Source: Fragum whitleyi
Lineage: Eukaryota > Mollusca > Bivalvia > Cardiida > Cardiidae
NCBI GenBank assembly: GCA_948146395.1
Contig: OX411546.1
Coordinates: 24,468,449-24,532,448 of the forward strand
Direction of reading: 5' to 3'
DNA length: 64,000 bases
Positions 1 to 12,905 of this stretch are shown here, one piece after another. The stretch's first letter is position 1. Each line of letters starts with the position of its first letter. The position numbers and the translations under genes were made by a program. The notes beneath the pieces were generated by a model. It saw nothing but the letters and a program-made list of their open reading frames with translations, had not been told where the DNA came from and ran no database searches.

Positions 1-580
1 TTTCAGGTTGATTGAGCAAAAAAAAAAAATGGCTTCTAGAGTGTCTACAAGGTTTTTCTTATATTTGTCCCCGTTACCTCATTTTTTACCCAACTTGGCC
101 CAATTTCGAACTCATCGGAGATTTTAGCATGACAATCATTCTGACCTATTTTCAATTTGATTGAGCAAAAACATGGCTTCTAGAGTGTCTACAAGGTTTT
201 TATAATATTTGACCACGTGACCTCAATTTTGATCCAACTTGACCGAATTTCGAAATTTTTCCGAGATTTCATCAAGACAATCATTCAGACTAATTTTCAG
301 GTTGATGAGAAAAAACATGGCTTCTAAAGTGTCTTCAAGATTTTTCTAATATTTGACCCCGTGACCTCAATTTTGACCCAACTTGACCCATATTTCGGAC
401 TTGTCCGAGATTTTAACAAGACAATCATTCTGGCCAAATCTCAGGATGATCCGTAAAAAAATGTGACCTCTTGAGTGTCTACAAGGTAAATGTTGACGAC
501 GCACGACATACGACACACGACGGACATCATGGGATCACAAAAGCTCACCTTGAGGACTTTGTGCTCAGGTGAGCTAAAAA
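1..580. repeat. Diverged ~160 bp tandem array (type A), cut by window start
   Basis: About three imperfect monomers recur with phrases such as 'ggcttctagagtgtctacaa', 'gacctcaattttgaccca' and 'caagacaatcattctgac'. The array ends in a hairpin at 543-575 (arms gctcacctt.gag / ctcaggtgagc) after a run of 'cgacgcacgac'. Tandem cores of this size closed by a short hairpin resemble the bivalve pearl/BIV160 repeats. That family match is from memory and was not checked. Confidence 0.75.
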
Positions 581-1074
581 TGTTCGATTTCTTTACTAAA
601 ATAACTCACTTAAAAGCTTACACTTTTGACTCGGCACCTATGCAAAGCAGTTCTATTTTTAGGTTACAGTTCGCTGTTCCGTTTAATACAGACACAAGTA
701 GGTAAGAAAGGCTGAAAGTTAACATGTAGACGGACGGACAAAAAACAATTACACTTTCCAAAATTCTGACTCGTCATAGTATTAGTTAGAAAATATGACA
801 TGACAAGAAAAAATACGTTTCATTAATTCGTTTCTGAGATTTTTGGCAAAATGTTGGTCTATATAGAAGTCAATCGAACGATACGATTTCACCTTTTGCC
901 ATGGCAACAAGAGTTAAGGATGGATTTTATTTATGGGTACAAACTTAGAAGAGCTTAATCCCTGCCATGTTTTATCAAGGTTGGCCAATCGGTTTAGGAG
1001 GAGAAGATGTTTTAAGAAATTGTGGACGACGCACATTGAACGATCACAATAGTATATCTTGAGCAGTAGAGTAA
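581..1074. other. No gene seen; spacer between two arrays
   Basis: AT-rich sequence without a convincing exon. It leads into the type B array and holds scattered fragments of the same vocabulary ('ggacgacgcac'). Confidence 0.5.
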
Positions 1075-2110
1075 TTTTTCTCACCGAATTTGATTGGTCC
1101 AGTGGAACCCATCCAAGTAACTTTCTGACAATGTTTCATTCACAGTTGCCTAATTGTTGAAGAGGAGAAGTTATTCTAAGGATCTAAAGTGAATAGACCC
1201 TTCCATTCTGGTAAAGTTTCATTGAAATCGGCCGAGTGGATCAAGAGAAGATGTCGTTCAAAGATTTTGGGCTCTAAATAAGCCCCAGCCTGCCAAGCCC
1301 GTATATTTGGGCCAATCAAAATTTCGGGAACAATTTTTGAAAAGAATCATACAAGGAACTTTCTGGTAAAATTTCATTGAAATCTGTCCGGTGGTTCAGA
1401 GGAGATGTCGTTCAAAAATTTCGGGCTCAATATAAGCCCCACTCTACCACGCCTACATTTATTAGCAAATCAAAATTTCGAAAACAATTTTTTAAAAAGG
1501 GTCAACCAAAGAGCATACTGGTAAATTTTCATTGAAATCGGCCCAATGGGTGAGGAGATGTCGTTCAAAGATTAGGGCTTAAAACAAGCCCCGCCCTGCC
1601 ATGCCCATATTTATGAGTCAATCAAAATTTCACGATCAGTTATCAAAATGGGTAACCCTAGGATCATCCTGGAAACGTTTCATAGAAAGCGGCCCAGTGG
1701 TTCAGGAGGAGATGTCGTTCAAAGATTTTGGGCTAAAATAAGCCCCGCCCTACCACGACTATATTTATAGGCCAATCGAAATTTTGATAATTTTTGAAGA
1801 GGGTCACCAAATAAACATTCTGGTAAAGTTCCATTGAAATTGGCCCAGTGGTTCAGGGGAAGATGTTCAAATGTTTCAAAGTGAAAAAATGCCACGCCCT
1901 GCCACGCGCATATTTATAGACAAACCAAAATTTAGCTAACGATTTGTTGATTTGTTAAGAGGGTCACCCAAGGAACATTCTGTCGAAGTTTCATTGAAAT
2001 CGGCCCCGTGGTTCAGGAGAAGAAGAAGTTTCTAAGATTATTGACGACGCACGACTGACCCAGGGTCACCCTTTAAACTCCCCTTGAGCACGTTTTGCTC
2101 AGATGAGCTA
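1075..2110. repeat. Tandem array of ~160-170 bp monomers (type B)
   Basis: Roughly six monomers carry the recurring blocks 'tttcattgaaatcggccca', 'gttcaggaggagatgtcgtt', 'aagccccgccctgccacgcc' and 'gccaatcaaaatttcg'. The end at about 2085-2110 repeats the imperfect hairpin ('ccttgagcacgttttgctcag') and 'gagctaaaaa' found at the end of the type A array. The two array types therefore share one element end. Confidence 0.75.
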
Positions 2111-3235
2111 AAAATAAGCCAGATAGAGTTATGGTTATTGTACACCGCGCTTTCCCTTGGTGAGATCTATCTACAAATGAAACGTTATGATCATAGCTCG
2201 TATACTTTTAAAGATGTTTAAGATAAGCAAGGTAGAGTTATGGTTTTTGTTCATTGCATTCCATAATCAGCAGACAAATATTCCCGCCAAAGTTTAAGTA
2301 AATCGGATTTTAGGTAACAGAGTTATTCTCCGGAAAAAGGAAGTGGATGCCACCCGGACTTCACGATTGATCCAATGATATGTTCCAACTTCGACGGGCA
2401 TATAACAAACGATAACATATTTTACCGACCGTAATCTATACATGAGATATGGACTTTGAAAACATGATTAATGTTGGGACGCGGAAGTAGTTCGCTTGCC
2501 CTGACAAACCTTTTTTTTTTAAGTTGGTTACTACGACGTACCTGTCCGAGACAAGGTAAATGCAACAGCAGGTGTCAATAAATCGCTATCTTTGCCTGCA
2601 TGGTCGAAGATTAAAATCATGGGCCATTATTTGGTTCTTATTGTTAATCGACAAATGAATAATTCTATCGTGAAATATAGTACTACAAATAGATACACAT
2701 TTATTATTTATATTAACCGTATTTCAAAAGTGAATGATTATATTATTTCTTTACATAAAACGAGAGTCTACTTCAAATGTAATTTGCTTAATGTGTTCAC
2801 TTTAAATTCTAAAGCAGATACAATTCTAAAAATGTAAGACAATGAAACAATTTACGCATGAAATCTTTGTAAAGCGTCAATGTAATGGGATACCCTCAGT
2901 TATGTATTTGGTAAGGTTTATAGTTTAAACCTTTTTATCTTACATCGATTTACAACTTCTATTTACTCTTCTCTTTATTAACTACATTTACTTCCTCAAT
3001 AGTATAAAAAAGTATAATTTACTTTATAGTCTCCTTGTATAAAACCGGGATATTAAGTGGTGATAGGACATAAAAGATGGTAGATATATTTTTCCTTATT
3101 TCATAAACATATGTCGATATGATAACTTTAGGATTACATTGAGTATTTGTAAAAGGAAATTGATGAACACCACATATTTGTTATCTTTTTCAACCATTTT
3201 AACAACGATTTGACGACATAGACAAAGAGATTTTA
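2111..3235. other. No gene seen
   Basis: AT-rich DNA. The longest open frame (2592-2837, 81 codons) has no recognisable domain and is Ile/Asn/Tyr-rich, as expected for random AT-rich sequence. No supported splice structure was found. Confidence 0.5.
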
Positions 3236-5665
3236 AAACAATAGAGCCATGATGGCTCTAAATCGCTCACCTGAGTTAACGGTCTAAGAATTGATCAAAA
3301 CAAAAAATACCAATTAACAGGTTGAATAAGCCGGAAAAATGGCATCCGATGTGAATGTAAGGTTTTTCTAATATTTGACCTTGTAACCTAGTTTTTGAAC
3401 CAGTTTTTACCCCACTTTACCCAATTTCCGACCAAGATTTCATGACGGCGGCAATCAATCTGACTAATTGTAAGGTTCGTTGAGCAAAAAATATGGCGCC
3501 TAGCGTGTCCACATGCTGTTCTAAGATTTGACCTCGTGGCCTTTTTCAGTTGACTTGATCAATTTCGAGCTTGACCGAGATTTTATAAATACAATCATTC
3601 GGACAAATTTTCAGGTTGACTAAGCAAAAAAACATGGTACCTAGAGTGTCTATAAGCTTTTCTAGCATTTGACCCCGCGATCTTCCTTTTGACCCCACTT
3701 GACGCAATTGCAAATTTGACAAAGATTTTACCAAAATCATCAGTCTGACCAATTTTCATATAGTGTTTTTCTATAATTTGACCTTGTGGCCTAGTTTTTG
3801 ACCCAGCTTGACCTAATATCGGACTTGGCCTATGTTTAATGTAAACAACCAATCTGATCAATTTTCAGGTTTATTGAGTATCAATTATGGCCTCTATGTT
3901 TTTTCTAATATTTAACCTCGTGACCTCATTTTTACCCATTTGACCCAATTCGAAATTGATCGACATTGCATTACTACACAATCAATCTGATCATTTGTCC
4001 GGTTGAATGAACAGAAAATATGAAGAAGATTCGAAGATTTGAACCAGTGGCCTAGTATTTTACCCCATTTGACCAAAGTTCGAACTTGTTCGAGATTTCA
4101 TCATCAATACAATTAATTTGACGAATTTTTTATTGAGTTTTTCTAATATTTGACCATGTGACTTAATTTTTGACCCAACTTGACATAAATTCAAACTTGA
4201 CCGAATTATCATCAAGACAATCAATCTGACCAATGTTCAGGTTGATTGAGAAAAATATGGCCTCTAGTGTGTCCACAATGTTTTTTTAAGATTTGACCTT
4301 GTAACTTTACCCTATTTGACGCTATTTCCAACCTGACCGAGATATTATCAAGACAATCAATCTTACCAATTTTCAGATTCAATGAGAGAAAAAAGAACAA
4401 AAAGAAAAAGAAAGGCCTCTACGGTGTCTACAAGATTTTTCTAAGATTTAACCTCGCATCTAGCTTTTAACCCCACTTGATATATCACCAAGACAATCAA
4501 TATTATCAATTTTCAGAATTTTTGTGCAAAAATGTTAACTTGTAGAGTGTATACAAGGATGTTCGAAGAATGGATTTCGTGACAAGATTTGTGTATTCAA
4601 CTTGACCAAATTTCGTACTTGTCTGAGATTTTATCAAGATTATCAACCTTACTACTCAACAGTTTGATTGAACAAAAGTATGGCTTCTAGAGTGTCTTCA
4701 AGATTTTTCTCAGATTTGTCCTCGTAACCTAATATTTTGATTAGGGGTGTTTTTTTTTAGAAAAAACAATATTGCATTTTGAGTGTCCACAAAGTTTTTC
4801 TAAGTCTTGACCATGTGATCATCTTTTGACCCCACTTAACAAAAATTCGATGTTAATTTTTAACCCACATTTTACTTAATTTCAAACCTGACAGAGATTC
4901 CATCAAGACAATCAATCAAACCAAGGTTCAGTTTTTTTAGGCAAAAACATGGCCTCTAGAGTGTCTACAATGTTTTTCTAAGATTTGACCTCACGACTTA
5001 TTTTTTGACTCCACTTGGCCTAATTTAAAATTTGAGGGAGGTTTTATCAGGACCACCAATTAATCAATTTTCAGAATATTTGGGCAAAATATTGCCCCTA
5101 CAGTGTCTACAAGGTTTTCTAAGATGTGAATTCCTGACCTAGTTTTTTACTCAGGTTGACCCAATTTCGAACTTGGCCTAGATTGCACAAGACAATAAAT
5201 CTGACAAATCTTCAGGTTCATTGAGCAAAATTATGGTTTCTAGAATGTCTACACTGTTTTTTTAATATTTGACCCCGTTTTGTCGTTTTCAAACCATTTC
5301 GCGCAATATCGAAATTGACTGAGATTCCACAAAGAATATCAATCTGACAATTTTTCATACAGATTGGGAAAAAATGGACTCTACAGTGTCTACAACTTTT
5401 TTTTAGATTAGATCTCGTGACCTTGTTTTAGACCTATTTAAGACCAAAATTCCAACTTGGCTTGAGATTTCATTTAATCAATCTGATCAATTTTCAGACT
5501 GATTGAGCCGTAATTGTGGTATCTAGAGTGCCTGCAAGGTTTTTCTTTGATTTGAACTTGGGCCTAGTTTTTTTTATTCCACTTGACCCAATTTCGTAGT
5601 TGAGTGATATTTCATCAAGGCAACCAATCTGACCAATTTTCAGGTTGATTCAGCAGTCATAATGA
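3236..5665. repeat. Long type A tandem array (~14 diverged monomers)
   Basis: The array opens with 'catgatggctctaaatcgct' and 'cacctgag' and then runs for about 2.4 kb as ~165 bp monomers. Each has the blocks 'gacaatcaatctgaccaatt', 'ttcaggttgattgagca', 'ggcctctagagtgtctacaa' and 'gacctcgtgacctagttttt'. Divergence between monomers is high, so the array is old. Open frames here are by-products of the repeat. Confidence 0.8.
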
Positions 5666-8600
5666 AGCAATATTAAAAATGACTTGAATACTTTAAATTG
5701 CTATCAGTCACCCTCTTCCATAGATGCCTTACTTTTTTTCCCAATAAACCTTGAATACCATGATAAAGTCTTGCATAAAACGTATTTCGGGTCACGTAGG
5801 GTAAAAACAAGGTCTCCAGGTAAAAAATAAGAACGATCTTGTTGAAAGACCACTTGAGGTTTTATTTAATGAAATTGTCTCATCGAGACTCTTTTCCCTA
5901 TGACATACATGGGAATAGCAGAAAGCGTAGCAACCAACGTAGTTTAAAATATAGCGTATTTGTAGCAAATAGTTACACCAAACTACACATATTCGTTATA
6001 CAACACTTTGACGAGTTTGTAAGATTAGTTAGACATTTTTTGTATAATAAAACGACATCAGTGTTTAAAAGTCATATCACAAAGACTCGCGTTTTATTTC
6101 AATACCTCAAATAAATCCATTCCACACAAAAGGAAAAATTGTGACACAAAAACATAACACACAAAGTAACTTTTCACTTCGAAAAACTACATCAAGACAC
6201 ATTTATGCATTTTTTTGTTGTCTACTATTATTAAAATTATCATAATAGTTATTATTTCTTTTATTGCGACAACGTAAACCAGATTTAAGGTATTTTTATT
6301 ACCCTGTTAACTTTTGTTATACTTATATTATCATCATAATAGTTATTTATAACAATTTAGGTTATAATCTATGAAACTTATATTTGAAAAGATAATTGAT
6401 TTTTTTTATAAACGTACTTTTAAAATTGATATTAAAAGTCATACCCGAGTTCGGTACTCGACAAAATGTAAAAAAAAAACACGTCATTTTCAGCGTGAGG
6501 GACAAAATGGCACGTAACACGTAACTTTTGATAATAAATCAACGCTTTTACCTGATTAAAATGAGATGTAAATTTGAGGAAAGTTTGTTCAAAAGATTTT
6601 ATTAGGCTCAGGCATAATTTTCATTATTTCTGATTTCAAAAAGATCATCAATAGACATACATTTTATACATATTAAGCTCATTTCAGAAAAATCTTATTT
6701 GGGACGAAGTGGCTAGACATTTTTTTTCCTTAGGGAAAATCACTTGTGACGAGAAAACTTTTACTTCATACACCAATCTTATTAAATCAATAATCAATCT
6801 AAAGTTATGTACTTTTATTCGTGTAAGGAATAGCATTTCTCGGATTCAAAAAATGCGGCGTACATGTCCTTCATAAGTAACAAAAATACAATTCTATTTT
6901 AGATCTTGGTATGTAAAATGTCGTTAAAGGTTTTTTGTCGCTAAACGCTTATTCTGTAATGATATCCTAAATTATCGTTTCCGTACATATTCTATTTTCG
7001 TGTGAAGAGGGCAGTAAATAATGTAAATAGAGTGTTCATCATGGTGGATGTTATGTAGAGGCGAGAATTTAATAAAACGTAACAAATATATTATAGTTTA
7101 TCTTGGTGAAAAACTTCAGAATCTAAGTGTACTTCCTACATATAGTAATTTGAGTCAGAAAATATAGGCCTCTACACACTAAATTAATTTGCATGGTATT
7201 ATGGTACATATCTGTCTCAGGGCACATGTGGCCACTTATCCCCCCCCTAAAAGCAACTGCTTAATTCTCGCATTTATTTCAATTATTATAGTATGAAAGT
7301 GATACATTGTTAAAATACAATGTCAACTTATGCATGATGCTTTTTGAAAAAGAAAGAAAAAAAAAACCTTAAGGGGGTAATATGATATTTCCTTATAAGC
7401 CATAAACTTTTGAAGAGATTGGTATTCTGAAAATTTCGGGTATTCTGACCCATATTAATAATCCCCATTTCTTTTAAATTAAACAAAAAAATTCAAGGAA
7501 CAGTTTAATTTGAAATGAATGTGGAACAACTTGATGCAAAAAAACTGCAAGTGTCATCGTCATAACATGAATTAATTGAAAGAAGTTGAAGATAAAGCCA
7601 GTACTGAAATGGGAAAAGGCATATTGTAATACATGATAGAAAAATAGCATAACTCATTTTCTTCATTTCCACTATGTTTTCCTTTCATAATTAGATATTG
7701 GTTCCAAATAACAGGATACCCTATGTTGACTAAAATGAAATGTAATAAACAAATACCAAACCTTCGAAATAGTATAAACTAATAATAATCGTCCTTGACT
7801 ATGTGAGAAATTACTAAAATGAACGCATATTATTCATAATTACATTATACAAGTAGGATAAACAACAAATATCTGTATAAACTTATCCTTTTAATAAGAT
7901 CACACTTCAAACAATAAAGGGAATCGAGATAAAATTTACTTTTTTTATAATAGCATAATTGTCAGAAAAGCCCCCCCCCCCCCCATCGTTCTTTTTGCTG
8001 TGAGTGGATTTGCTCTATACTGCTTTTTTTTATTCTCAATCTGATACATTGTAACCTAAATTGTTTTACTTGCAAAAGCCAAAAGGCCTTTGCGAAATTT
8101 CAGCTCATCAAAATCTTTCATATTGGTCGCCTGTAACGGGCGTTCATTTGCATCATTAGACATTTATTGTCCTTATCTCAAATCTTGTTCTTGTTTCTTG
8201 TTACTTTCTGTTAGAACCTTTCCCTGTTCCTTTGCTGTTTTTCTTATCTCTAGCTCTCTCCATAAATCTTCTTGCCTCTTTCTTTTTTTAGCATCTGTTT
8301 CCAATTAAGTTTTTTTGGCCTGCGGTTTTTCATGCTCCTCTTCTCCCATTCTTTGTTAATATATATAGGCCTTTCTGCCAAATGAAAGCAGTGCATTGGG
8401 AATGACCTTTTTGGCAAAATTTCCATTTACTTTCACTGCAATTGGTAAAATGAACACTCTTTTCTTATCTGGGAGATATCATTTCTATTCGCAACTCACA
8501 TTTTCTGCTATTTTTCTTATTTCACAAGTTTCGCTCTCTCTTATTTCTGTTCAACGGAATAGAAACCTTTTTTTTCAATATTTCATGTAAATATGTAGTC

Positions 8601-9185
8601 TTTGTTGCAAGTACTTGATGCTAATTGGTTAAACTTTCTTATTTTTTATTTCTTTTCTTGAGATGTCTCATTTTTTTCTGTGTTGACTGTCCAATTTCTT
8701 AGTCATCGTGATTCTGGTTGTAAGAATCTCAACCTAAGATCACGAAGCATGAATGCTAATTAAAGATCTTTCATGTCTAGGTGAAGAAGTATATATGTTA
8801 CTAAAGGATCCTCGCTCTGAACTTACTTAAGAAACCGAGTGTAAAGTTCAGATAGGCTAAGCAAAAAGTTTATCTGGATCAGGATTGTATAGGATTTCAG
8901 CATGAGAGAATTTTGTGTGCACCTATGATTACTTTCCACTATGTTAATGCCTTCTGGTCTTTCTATATAATTTGTACTAAAACATCATTATCTTTTTGAA
9001 AGAATTTCTTGCAAAATCTCTTTGTAGCAAACTTTAACCAGAAACTACTTGCAAGGAGTATTCAAACGAACACTAAAGGGAGAAATATGGCGGAAGACAA
9101 TTACTATAAAAAAACCAATACAACCACAACCTTAAAGACATTTAGTTTCTTACTTTTGTGGTTAAGTTGTTTGTTGTTTCGATGA
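5666..9185. other. Intergenic AT-rich DNA, no gene supported
   Basis: The stretch holds A/T-rich low-complexity DNA and a poly-C run at about 7971-7984. A 91-codon open frame at 5839-6114 ends in a basic Tyr/Phe-rich segment with no motif I recognise. A pyrimidine-rich stretch lies at 8090-8600. No splice-supported exon or known repeat family was identified. Confidence 0.45.
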
Positions 9186-10090
9186 GACGCTTATTTAGCT
9201 CTACTGGCCGAGGGCAAGTGGGTTTTTATCAGGGCGACGTTTCCGCCGTATGTCCTTCCGTGCGTACTTTTTTCTTTAAACATCATCCTTAAACTGATAG
9301 GCCGACAGGCGGATGTTGAGGAAACTTCTTAAATTGTGAAAGAGCGTGGCGGCGGGGGGGGGGGGGTAGGGTTCATATTTTCACTATAAAATCTTTAAAA
9401 ATCCTCTTCTCCCTAACATCTGGCCCGATTTCAATGAAAACTTGGCATGAATGTGTCTTAGGTAACCCTCTTCTCAAATTGTTCAAGACTTTGGATTGCA
9501 CCAATTATTAGGGTGTGACAGGGCGGAGCATATTTTCTCTATATATTTTGAAACCTTTTCACAAATAAATGGCCCATTTTCAATGAAATTTCGACATGGA
9601 TGATCCTTGTGTGAGCCTTTTCCTTATTTTTATCATGAAATTTGAATGACCCAACCAAATATGGACGTGACAGGGAGGGGCATATTTTCACTATAAAATC
9701 TTTTGATATCTCTTCCCAAGTCACAGGCCTGATTTCATTCAGATTTGGCATGAGACTTCCATAAGTGACCCTCGTCTTAGATTGTTCAAGAAATCTTGAT
9801 TGGCCGAAGAAAAGGTGCGTCTGAGGGCCTGGCTTATTTTCAATATGAAATTCTTAAAAATCTTCTCCCAAATTATTGCGACAAAATATATGAATCATGG
9901 CATGAGCGTTTCTTGACTATTCTCAAGTTAATCAAGTAATTTTGATTCGGCCCCAAATTATGGCGTGGCGTGGCGGGCTTTTTTCACTGAAAATTGATCT
10001 CCAAAACTACCGGACCTATTTCATCCAAACTTTGCTGGATAATGTTCCTTGGATAAACCTCCGCCTAGTAGAATTTTGATTAGCCCTTAA
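9186..10090. repeat. Second type B tandem array, opposite orientation to the first
   Basis: Monomers of ~170 bp carry 'tttcaatgaaaa.ttggcat', 'gggcggagcatattttc' and 'aattttgattggcc'. The block order is that of the 1.1-2.1 kb array read from the other strand. A poly-G run lies at about 9353-9366. It begins with a GC-richer leader containing 'ccgtatgtccttccgtgcgt', like the 'cgtccgt' leaders of other copies. Confidence 0.65.
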
Positions 10091-10371
10091 ATATTTTGCC
10101 TCTTCATAATTTTCTTGTAAAGTACGATATCTGACTGAGTTTCTCATTATTTGATATTTGGTAGACGATAAGAATCTCTTAAACTTCTAGTCATTTGACA
10201 CTTACAACGTATTTTGATCTTTATAGACAATGATGGTTTTGAAAGATGTTGAACTGATATTTTACGGTAATGTAGTTATTCTTACTATTCACATATTCAT
10301 GACCAACTGTTATACCGATTATGTCGGGCGAATATATCAAGCAACTTACAATATTTAATCAATCGTGAAAT

Positions 10372-10745
10372 AAACAATAATTCCGATCAAAAATACTCAG
10401 AATCACTCACTCACTCTTATCATTCATTCCTAACACTCACCCCAATCGCTCAAAAACGCTTTAAATTGTTCAAAACGCTTTGAAATCGTTCAAAATTATA
10501 AACTTTGAAATCAAATCGATCATATTATTGTATGATTTCATTTGTTGGTGCTGATTTTTTAGCATTTGATTCGCCCGTGAAGACAAAAATCACATACGTA
10601 CATAGATTAGGAGGTGAAAATCCCTATTTTAGTCCAAAAGGGAAAAAAAAAGTTTTACCTCCTCTGAAATTCATTCAAAACTCGCTCCTCCCTCTCAATC
10701 AATTTAATTCCTAAACCAGTCGAAAATCAATCAACTTCTCAATTT
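10372..10745 (-). mobile_element. ~400 bp MITE copy (CATCGT family), diverged
   Basis: Shares 'ttccgatcaaaaatactcag', 'cactcactc', 'atcgctcaaaaacgct', 'attcattcaaaactcgctcc' and a closing 'caattttacg' with copies at 48.4, 49.1, 55.3, 61.6 and 62.6 kb. The Thr/Ser/Leu-like open frame inside it is a repeat artefact. It ends ~180 bp before exon 1 of gene 1. Confidence 0.6.
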
Positions 10746-10921
10746 TACGATTCTGAGTAACTGTATAAACCTCAGACGGCTTAACACAGACTTTCGATTT
10801 TAAGGCAATTACTGAATTTTTGGCTAACCATAAAAGAAATCAATTGTAGATGTTTTTGGAGAACGACACTTATGTTAAGTTATGTCGGCAACTATCTTGA
10901 AATAGATCATATGTCTTGCAG

Positions 10922-11023
10922 GTTGAAAATGACGGAAGTTCTAAATCCTGTTTGGTGGGCAGGTTGTAGCTGCTTTTTCATCCTTTTTAGTGCATGTGTA
11001 TTATTATACTGTTACACAACGAG
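10922..11023 (+). CDS. Gene 1 exon 1: likely start and first transmembrane helix
   Basis: The acceptor 'tgtcttgcag' precedes 7 bases of probable 5' UTR and an ATG at 10929 with A at -3. The frame runs 31 codons to the donor AG|gtattg. The peptide starts MTEVLNPVWW and continues into a Cys-rich hydrophobic stretch ending YCYTT, a clear membrane segment without a cleavable signal. The ATG is the first in frame. The 7 leading bases would also be in frame with a phase-2 upstream exon, so an additional 5' coding exon cannot be excluded. Confidence 0.65.
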
Positions 11024-11763
11024 GTATTGATTATAATTTTCGTTTCAACAGAAAAATATATTTGATTTCAACAAAAATTAAAAAGATTAGACAAATTAAT
11101 ATCTCGACAATTCTTTATTCGAATTTTCAAAAATGGTGAAATCTTACATTCGAAAAATACATGCTTGTACATGGTTGTAGTAAAAAAAAAAGATAGGGAG
11201 ATATCTGTTTAGCTATTGATACCATTACTTTCTAAGAAAATAGTCCTGTGTCACTCTGAACACTTTTGAGACTCAATCGATATACTGAACCGCATTGAAA
11301 ACGCGTTATCATATTCATATTTTAAAATGTCTTTGTGGTCCTCATTATAATGTCATTTTATGTTAAAATTGTATTTCATGCTTCCTGTCATTAAGAAACG
11401 TAAGTAGTGAGTTGGCGCGTTGACGGATTTTCTGCTTGAAGCTTGACGCAAGTTTATAATTTTTGAAAAAATGCCTCCAAGGTTTTTAAATAGAAAAAAT
11501 GAAGGAAGATGAGTTGAACAAATAGTTTTTTATTCCCTCTGAAAGAATCAATAGTGGAAGTTTTGATAATTTTTCCGTGCTGGCAGCAGAGAGATCGATC
11601 TAATTTTATAAAAAAAATAGTTATCCCATTTAAACTCTCGGAAGGTCATCGGAAACTAGTTGTTTGATATTTCACTTTTTCAATAATATAGAAGCGCTGT
11701 CTCTTTTTTTTCAAATACAAAAATGTGTGTTTTAACACATTTCAATACTATTTTCTTTCCTAG

Positions 11764-11862
11764 ACACCAAGAAAGATGGGATGTGCAGAAATACGGATGG
11801 TGTGCCGTTACCCACTTTCTACTTTTTATGTTTGAAATTTGGCTACTGTTTTCTCCAGATGG
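11764..11862 (+). CDS. Gene 1 exon 2: second transmembrane helix
   Basis: 99 bases between the acceptor 'tttcctag' and the donor GG|gtaaga, open in the phase demanded by exon 1. The peptide begins HQERWDVQKYGW and then becomes hydrophobic (HFLLFMFEIWLLF), giving the second helix at about residues 44-61. Confidence 0.7.
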
Positions 11863-12663
11863 GTAAGAATTTTTTTTAATGATTCAGGTTGTATAACATT
11901 TATGCAAAAATAATCATAGGATCTCTAGAATTCGTTGATATTTCTTTACTTGAAACTTTTTTTAAGATATAATCGAAATTCACAAATAATTATTTATCAT
12001 GAAAAAAAAATCACTGTTTAATAATAACATTCACATAAGGATCATGACGCTTATCTAAGTGCGACGTTAAATGATTCATTGGATGTATGGTTCCTGTGTT
12101 GCGAATAGTTTTGTTTAGTGACTAGTTGTACGATAGCCAAATGAATTAGACGCTAGTAACACAATATGAAGGTCGCTGGTAGGATGTACATCATCACGGG
12201 TGTGCGTCTTAGAAAAGGCAAGAAGCAATTAATTTTGTCTCTCGGTTACTCCAACAGTTTTATATTGAACCAACTTTTTTGTTCTTTTATTAATGAAACG
12301 AGGTACTCGTGTCTCAAATTTACGAATATTTTTTTTCTGAAACTAAACTCGTGCTTAGCTATACATATAACAAACTTACAGTCCACGTATAACTCGTTTG
12401 ATTTCTATCAGGACCAACATTTGGCCGATATTGATAATTTTTGTTTTCAAATCAACTTTTTTAGTAATGCCACGAAGAATTGTGTTTTTACAAAATTTTA
12501 GAACAGTGTCAAAAGTGTACATGTTTTGTTTACCGTTTCTGTACAACATTGAGTAGTTCTATGAAATAAATCTCCTTGGAGTTTTTTGCTTCTCATGGAA
12601 ACTCAAAAGTGGTGTATTCAGTCTCTGTATAGAACGCGTTTGACGAAATCTTGATAACCATTA

Positions 12664-12905
12664 ATGAGCCTGTGCGTGACATTTCCAGCAAATTGAAATG
12701 TTTATGAGATGATAACACTGAGCAGCATAGACAGCCACATACTTTAAATATAAAGTGCCTTGATTGTCTACAGATACTTTGAGACCTAATCAATCTACTA
12801 AGCGCATAGAGAAGACTCTGGTCAGACTGTGCGGATGCACAGGCTGGTCAGAATCTTTGTTTTTTGCATATTTGAAATTTTTGGAAATATCACGCACAGG
12901 CTCAT
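12664..12905 (+). mobile_element. MITE of the 'GAGCC' family, copy a
   Basis: Inverted ends of ~35 bp: ATGAGCCTGTGCGTGACATT at 12664 and its near-complement ending at 12905. The interior carries the family block 'gaagactctggtcagactgt' plus 'gcggatgcacaggctggtc'. Related copies lie at 57.8-58.5 and 60.7-61.0 kb. The open frames here are shadows of the repeat. It sits in intron 2 of gene 1. Confidence 0.75.

Noticed and set aside
5839..6114. 91-codon frame as a gene
   Set aside because: No motif, no splice context and AT-biased composition. It is mentioned only in the intergenic entry.
9539..9751. 70-codon minus-strand frame
   Set aside because: It lies inside the type B tandem array and follows monomer periodicity.
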